Shown here: positions 59,531 through 64,000 of the stretch, piece after piece | Layout of the letters: every line of letters begins with the position of its first letter | How positions within the stretch are numbered: position 1 is the first letter of the stretch | NCBI RefSeq assembly: GCF_003627755.1 | Contig: NZ_CP032695.1 | Span: 2,356,001-2,420,000 of the forward strand | Direction of reading: 5' to 3' | Length of the DNA stretch: 64,000 nt | From: Rhizobium jaguaris | GTDB taxonomy: Bacteria; Pseudomonadota; Alphaproteobacteria; Rhizobiales; Rhizobiaceae | Made by a program: the position numbers and the translations under genes | The notes under the pieces: generated by a model | What the model saw: the letters and a program-made list of their open reading frames with translations, nothing else | Database searches by the model: none | Told to the model about the DNA's origin: nothing

Positions 59531-60415
59531 TCACCGCATTGCGCCCCGGACGGGCGCAAAACCAAACAGCGCCTCGGGATTGTCGACGAGGGCCAGCCTT
59601 CGCGCGGCCGCGTCCGGCAGCCAGCCGAGCACGGTGTCGGTCAGGGCTGCATCGTCGGGATAGTCGGCGTTTTGTCGCGCCAGATTGTGGGGCCAGTTCG
59701 TGCCCCAGACGATCCGCTCCGGCGCATGAGCAGCCACGTCGCGCGCAACGGCAGCAATATCCTCGTAGGCGGGGCCGCCGCTTTTCGAGGATTCGTAGCA
59801 GCCAGCGAACTTGAACCAGCAATTGCCCCTGTCGATCAGCCGCTTCACGGCGGCGACCTGCGGGCTCTCAGGTGTCACCCCGGAAAAGAACTTGCCGTGA
59901 TGATCGAGCACCCAGCGGGATTTCAGCCGCGCCAGCCGAGCTTCGTGCTCGAGAATGTGGCTGCCGTCGAACTGCACGGCTAGCATCCAGCCACGTACGC
60001 TTGCCCTGGCATCGACAGCTTCGAGCGCGTCGAGACCGACGGCGCCGCCCGGCAGGTCCATGATGCGCGCGCCGACGACGCGGGCCTCTGCGAGCCTGTC
60101 GAGTTCCGTCTCCGGCGTTTCAGCATCGATGACGGCAACACCGCGGGCGATGTCGCCCATTTCAGAGAGGCAGGCCAAAAGATTGCCGTTGTCGCGCTGA
60201 TGGGCATTGCCCTGCGTGATGACCACGCGGTCGATGCCCAGCCAGCTCATCACCTGGCGATATTGGTCAGGTGTCGGCAGACTACCAGCCGGCAGATCGG
60301 GACCGCCGGGCTGCGCCGGGAAACCGGGCAGATACATGTGCATCTGCGTGTCCACTGTCCCTTCGGGAAGAACGATGTGAGGCGGAGTTCCAGAGAGCGC
60401 GCGCACCAGCGTCAT
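59531..60415 (-). CDS. gli: D-galactarolactone isomerase (amidohydrolase family)
   Basis: A 294-residue amidohydrolase-superfamily TIM barrel closely resembling Agrobacterium GLI, which converts galactaro-1,5-lactone to the 1,4-lactone in oxidative galacturonate use. It has GTVDTQMHMYLPGFPAQPGG at the start, WLGIDRVVITQGNAHQRDNG, VGARIMDLPGGAVGL, RWVLDHHGKFF and ERIVWGTNWPHN near the end. It lies five bases after the dehydratase gene. Uronate dehydrogenase and galactarolactone cycloisomerase, the steps before and after, are not in this window. Confidence 0.88.
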   Translation of the reverse strand: MTLVRALSGTPPHIVLPEGTVDTQMHMYLPGFPAQPGGPDLPAGSLPTPDQYRQVMSWLGIDRVVITQGNAHQRDNGNLLACLSEMGDIARGVAVIDAETPETELDRLAEARVVGARIMDLPGGAVGLDALEAVDARASVRGWMLAVQFDGSHILEHEARLARLKSRWVLDHHGKFFSGVTPESPQVAAVKRLIDRGNCWFKFAGCYESSKSGGPAYEDIAAVARDVAAHAPERIVWGTNWPHNLARQNADYPDDAALTDTVLGWLPDAAARRLALVDNPEALFGFAPVRGAMR

Positions 60416-60419
60416 TGTC

Positions 60420-61376
<957 letters not shown>

Positions 61377-61396
61377 GTACTCGTGTCAACAATTCA

Positions 61397-62137
61397 TCAT
61401 ACAGGTTTGCGCTGTTCACGCAAAAGCGCGCGATAGCGCTCCTGGCTGCCCCGCAGATGCCTGCGCATCGCCTCACGGGCGCCTTCCTCATCGCCGTTCG
61501 ATATTGCAACGACGATCTGGCGATGCTCCTCGTCGATCAACAGGATGTAGGCATCCTGATCGGCCTCGAGCTCTCCCTCGCGCATGGCTGCGCGCGGAAT
61601 TATCCGCGGCCCGATCATCTCAAGAAACTCCCTGAAACGCGAATTGTTCGTCGCTTCGGCGATGGCGAGATGAAGGGCGAAATCGGCTTCGCTTGTCGGA
61701 GCACTCGCATTGAAACAGTCGCGCAGCGCATGATGCCGTTCGAAGATCGTCTCTTCCTGCGCCGGCGACCGGCGCAAGGCGGCAAGCCCGGCCGCTTCGA
61801 CTTCCACGGCAGTTCTGAGCTCCAAAAGCTCGATAACGGACGAAACTCGGGCCTGATCGAGATTTCCGAAAGATAGGACGGGCGATGCCGGCTGCTCCAG
61901 CACAAAGACCCCGGCGCCCTGCTGAGCCTCGACCAGGCGGTCGGCTCTCAGCGCCGCGATCGCCTCGCGCACGACCGTTCGGCTGACGCCATGAGCCTCA
62001 GTGAGCTGCGATTCGCTCGGCAACTTGCTCCCCGGCGGAAACTGTCCGCTCGCGATGGCCCGGCGCAGCGTATTGCTGAGACGCACAACCAGCGTCTGCG
62101 ACCTTGCTTCCGTCTGCGACTTTGGCTGAACGGCCAC
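61397..62137 (-). CDS. GntR family regulator (FadR subfamily), likely galacturonate/galactarate regulator
   Basis: A 246-residue regulator. The winged helix (about residues 20-85) has LSNTLRRAIASGQFPPGSKL and VSRTVVREAIAALRADRLVEA; the FCD domain (about 95-235) has LELRTAVEVEAAGLAALR and FHLAIAEATN-type FALHLAIAEATNNSRF with metal-binding His residues. GTG 62137 with AGAGG seven bases upstream is preferred to a GTG at 62179 that lacks a ribosome site. It precedes kdgD on the same strand and resembles the Agrobacterium sugar-acid regulator GguR by context. Confidence 0.88.
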   Translation of the reverse strand: MAVQPKSQTEARSQTLVVRLSNTLRRAIASGQFPPGSKLPSESQLTEAHGVSRTVVREAIAALRADRLVEAQQGAGVFVLEQPASPVLSFGNLDQARVSSVIELLELRTAVEVEAAGLAALRRSPAQEETIFERHHALRDCFNASAPTSEADFALHLAIAEATNNSRFREFLEMIGPRIIPRAAMREGELEADQDAYILLIDEEHRQIVVAISNGDEEGAREAMRRHLRGSQERYRALLREQRKPV

Positions 62138-62179
62138 GTAGATACCTCTCTTGATAGGCTTGGGTTGGGAGCAAAGCAC

Positions 62180-62604
62180 TGCGCGAAGTCGTATGTCAAG
62201 TTGATGTCAAGACATGCGAATAGGCGAACTTGTAAATGAAAAATGCCAACTTGTATGATGAGTCTAGTTTGACAAGTAAGCCCCTTTAATTCAAGGGGCG
62301 AATTTGCGCTTCCGGACCATAGTCGGCATCGTCAGCAGTCCTCTGGAAGTCCATGGGCAAGACATCAAAGATGTTGAAGCATTCAAGCGCTGGTGGATGA
62401 AATTGGACCCACCTGGCACGCGGCCTTGCCGTCGGCGCCTACGTCAGCACCGACACAAGCAAGCCTTCCCCGGAAAAGCAGGAGCGTATCCGAGAATCTC
62501 TATAACGGGGGCGCTTGCCAATTCCGGATGGCGATTTTCACCCCTGAACGCAAGGGCGTAGCCGGCGGCCTGGTTCTGACCGTAAGGCGGCGGGACCTGC
62601 CGGC
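62180..62604. other. Intergenic region with possible gene remnants
   Basis: This 425-base stretch between the GntR gene and the cystathionine beta-lyase-like gene has no intact gene. Near the GntR gene it is AT-rich, with two AACTTGTA words (about 62227 and 62247) and a loose repeat ACTTGT-N17-ACAAGT, which could be regulator sites. From about 62304 there are short protein-like pieces in two frames (IVGIVSSPLEVHGQDIKD; NLYNGGACQFRMAIF), perhaps the remnant of a decayed gene. I could not identify it. Confidence 0.3.
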
Positions 62605-63795
62605 TCACGCCGCCCTAGCCGCCGCCAGTCCCCTCTCAAGATCGGCCTTGAGATCGGCAATGTCCTCAAGACCGATCTGAAGGCGCAGCACCGGCCCTTC
62701 CTCCGGCGCCTTCAGGATGCGGCGGTCATCCAGATCGACCTCGAGCGCCAGGCTCGGAAAACCGCCCCAGGAATAGCCCAATCCGAATAGAGAAAGACCG
62801 TTAAGGAAAGCCTGTGCTTTGATTTTGAAATCTTCCCGCCGGGCGACGGAGAGAACGAAGGAGAAGACGCCGCTCGCGCCCTTGAAGTCCCGTTTCCAGA
62901 CGTGGTGGCCGGGAAAACTTGGCAAAGCCGGATAGAGAACACGCGCCACGTCATCACGCGCCTCTAGCCATTCGGCGATCGCAAGCGCATTCGCCTGATG
63001 ACGTTCGAGCCGCACACCCATGGTGCGCAGTCCGCGAAGAACCTGATAGGCGTCATCCGGTGTACCGCATATGCCGAGTGCGCCGTTGGCATGCTTGAGA
63101 CGCTTCCAATATTTGGCATTTGCCGAAACGGTTCCCATCAGGATATCGGCATGGCCGGCCGGGTATTTGGTTGACGCCTGGATGGAGACATCGACGCCGA
63201 AATCCAGCGGCCGGAAATACAAAGGCGTTGCCCAGGTATTGTCCATGGTCACAATGGCCTCGTACCGGTGGGCGGCCGCGACGATCGCCGGAATGTCCTG
63301 TATCTCGAACGTGTTCGAACCGGGCGCTTCGAGATGTACAAGTTTCGTGTTCGGCGTGAAATGCGACTCGATCGCAGCACCAATCGAAGGGTCGTAATAT
63401 TCGACCTCAACGCCAAAGCGGGTCAGCATCGTATCGCAGAAATGCCGGACATTGCCGTAGACGGAATCGACGATCAGCGCATGGTCGCCAGGCGAAAGAT
63501 AGGCCAGGAATGCGAGGGTGACGGCGGCAAGGCCGGATGGAACAAGGATCGTTCCGGCGGCACCTTCCAGTTCATTGATCGCGTTGCAGAGCGCATCGGT
63601 CGTCGGCGTACCCCGCGTCGCGTAGGTGTACTTCTGCTCATGCTTTTCCATCGTCTCGGCATCTGGAAATAGAACCGTCGAGGCGTGAACTGCCGGTGGA
63701 TTGATGAAGCCGTGATAATCGAAGGGATCGTATCCGGCGCGGATTAGCTGCGTGTTGGGACCGAACGTGGTCGGCGTGTCTTCATTGTCTGCCAT
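62605..63795 (-). CDS. metC: Cystathionine beta-lyase-like PLP enzyme (Cys/Met metabolism family)
   Basis: A 396-residue fold type I PLP enzyme of the Cys/Met metabolism family. It has YTYATRGTPTTDALCNAINE, SGLAAVTLAFLAYLSPGDH, the aspartate in VTMDNTWATPLYFRPLDFGV, the PLP lysine in STKYPAGHADILMG (about residue 210) and the C-terminal LRLQIGLEDIADLKADLERG. It should cleave cystathionine or a related beta-substituted amino acid. ATG 63795 (MADNEDT) was chosen; the frame upstream is not family-like. Neighbouring genes give no clue to a special role. Confidence 0.88.
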   Translation of the reverse strand: MADNEDTPTTFGPNTQLIRAGYDPFDYHGFINPPAVHASTVLFPDAETMEKHEQKYTYATRGTPTTDALCNAINELEGAAGTILVPSGLAAVTLAFLAYLSPGDHALIVDSVYGNVRHFCDTMLTRFGVEVEYYDPSIGAAIESHFTPNTKLVHLEAPGSNTFEIQDIPAIVAAAHRYEAIVTMDNTWATPLYFRPLDFGVDVSIQASTKYPAGHADILMGTVSANAKYWKRLKHANGALGICGTPDDAYQVLRGLRTMGVRLERHQANALAIAEWLEARDDVARVLYPALPSFPGHHVWKRDFKGASGVFSFVLSVARREDFKIKAQAFLNGLSLFGLGYSWGGFPSLALEVDLDDRRILKAPEEGPVLRLQIGLEDIADLKADLERGLAAARAA

Positions 63796-63879
63796 GGGTC
63801 TGCCTTGATGTGGAACTGTGATCTCGCCTGGTTGGGTGAAATGAGCGCAACGAACTCCCACCGCATGCGTGTCAGCAAC

Positions 63880-64000
63880 TCAGGCGTAGCGTCTTTCTTC
63901 TTCGTCTGGCGGGTTTGCGCCCGACCAGCCCAGCTCCGGCGCGATCCGCGTGACGAAGTCGTGGAGGATCTGACGGTATTCCTCATGCTCGAACTCGTAA
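63880..64000 (-). CDS. C-terminus of an unidentified protein
   Basis: An open frame enters from the right edge and ends at TGA 63880-63882. The last 39 residues include FEHEEYRQILHDFVTRIAPE and LGWSGANPPDEEERRYA. This is too little to assign a family. It lies on the same strand as, and 84 bases before, the cystathionine beta-lyase-like gene, so they might be co-transcribed. Confidence 0.55.
   Translation of the reverse strand, partial: YEFEHEEYRQILHDFVTRIAPELGWSGANPPDEEERRYA

Overview
The window looks like an accessory catabolic region of a GC-rich alphaproteobacterium of the Rhizobium/Agrobacterium group. The reasons are the density of ABC and TRAP uptake cassettes, the LacI and GntR regulators, a glycerol-transporter-like cassette with two ATPases, and a galacturonate module that matches the Agrobacterium one. 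A plasmid or chromid is plausible but nothing here proves it. I see no rRNA, tRNA, CRISPR array or replication gene.

Layout. 1-6.5 kb: a CUT2 (ribose-type) ABC cassette (end of a third permease, binding protein, double ATPase, two permeases) followed by a flavin-dependent monooxygenase. 6.6-10.9 kb: two divergent glycosyltransferase genes, one a 914-residue fusion of GT2, GtrA and GT39-like parts. 10.9-14.1 kb: enoyl-CoA hydratase, a binding-protein-like protein with no signal peptide, and a CaiB/BaiF CoA-transferase. 14.2-22.8 kb: a LacI regulator, an aldo/keto reductase, an L-rhamnose-mutarotase-like protein, a CUT1 ABC system and an enolase-superfamily dehydratase, divergent from a GntR regulator. 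This looks like non-phosphorylative use of a (deoxy)sugar. 22.8-33.9 kb: SDR, DUF4432 epimerase, TIM-barrel isomerase, Gfo/Idh/MocA dehydrogenase and a GlpSTPQV-like ABC importer whose two ATPases carry complementary degenerate motifs, divergent from a LacI regulator.

34-54 kb: a candidate catabolic regulon for an aromatic or N-heterocyclic compound. It holds two GntR regulators, a molybdenum hydroxylase (large, FAD and 2Fe-2S subunits plus CoxG), a signal-less NMT1-like protein, UbiD and UbiX, an SsuABC-type importer, an isochorismatase-fold hydrolase, an alpha/beta hydrolase, XdhC and an NCS2 permease. Three of its promoters share a TGTATG-N5-CATACA type element. The ubiD gene is cut by a ~2.5 kb IS91-like element (about 41804-44306) carrying an HUH transposase and a tyrosine recombinase; deleting the element restores the reading frame.

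54-64 kb: an aminotransferase divergent from a YheO-type regulator, then a galacturonate/galactarate module (GntR regulator, 5-keto-4-deoxyglucarate dehydratase, galactarolactone isomerase, TRAP transporter), a cystathionine beta-lyase-like enzyme and the C-terminus of an unidentified gene.
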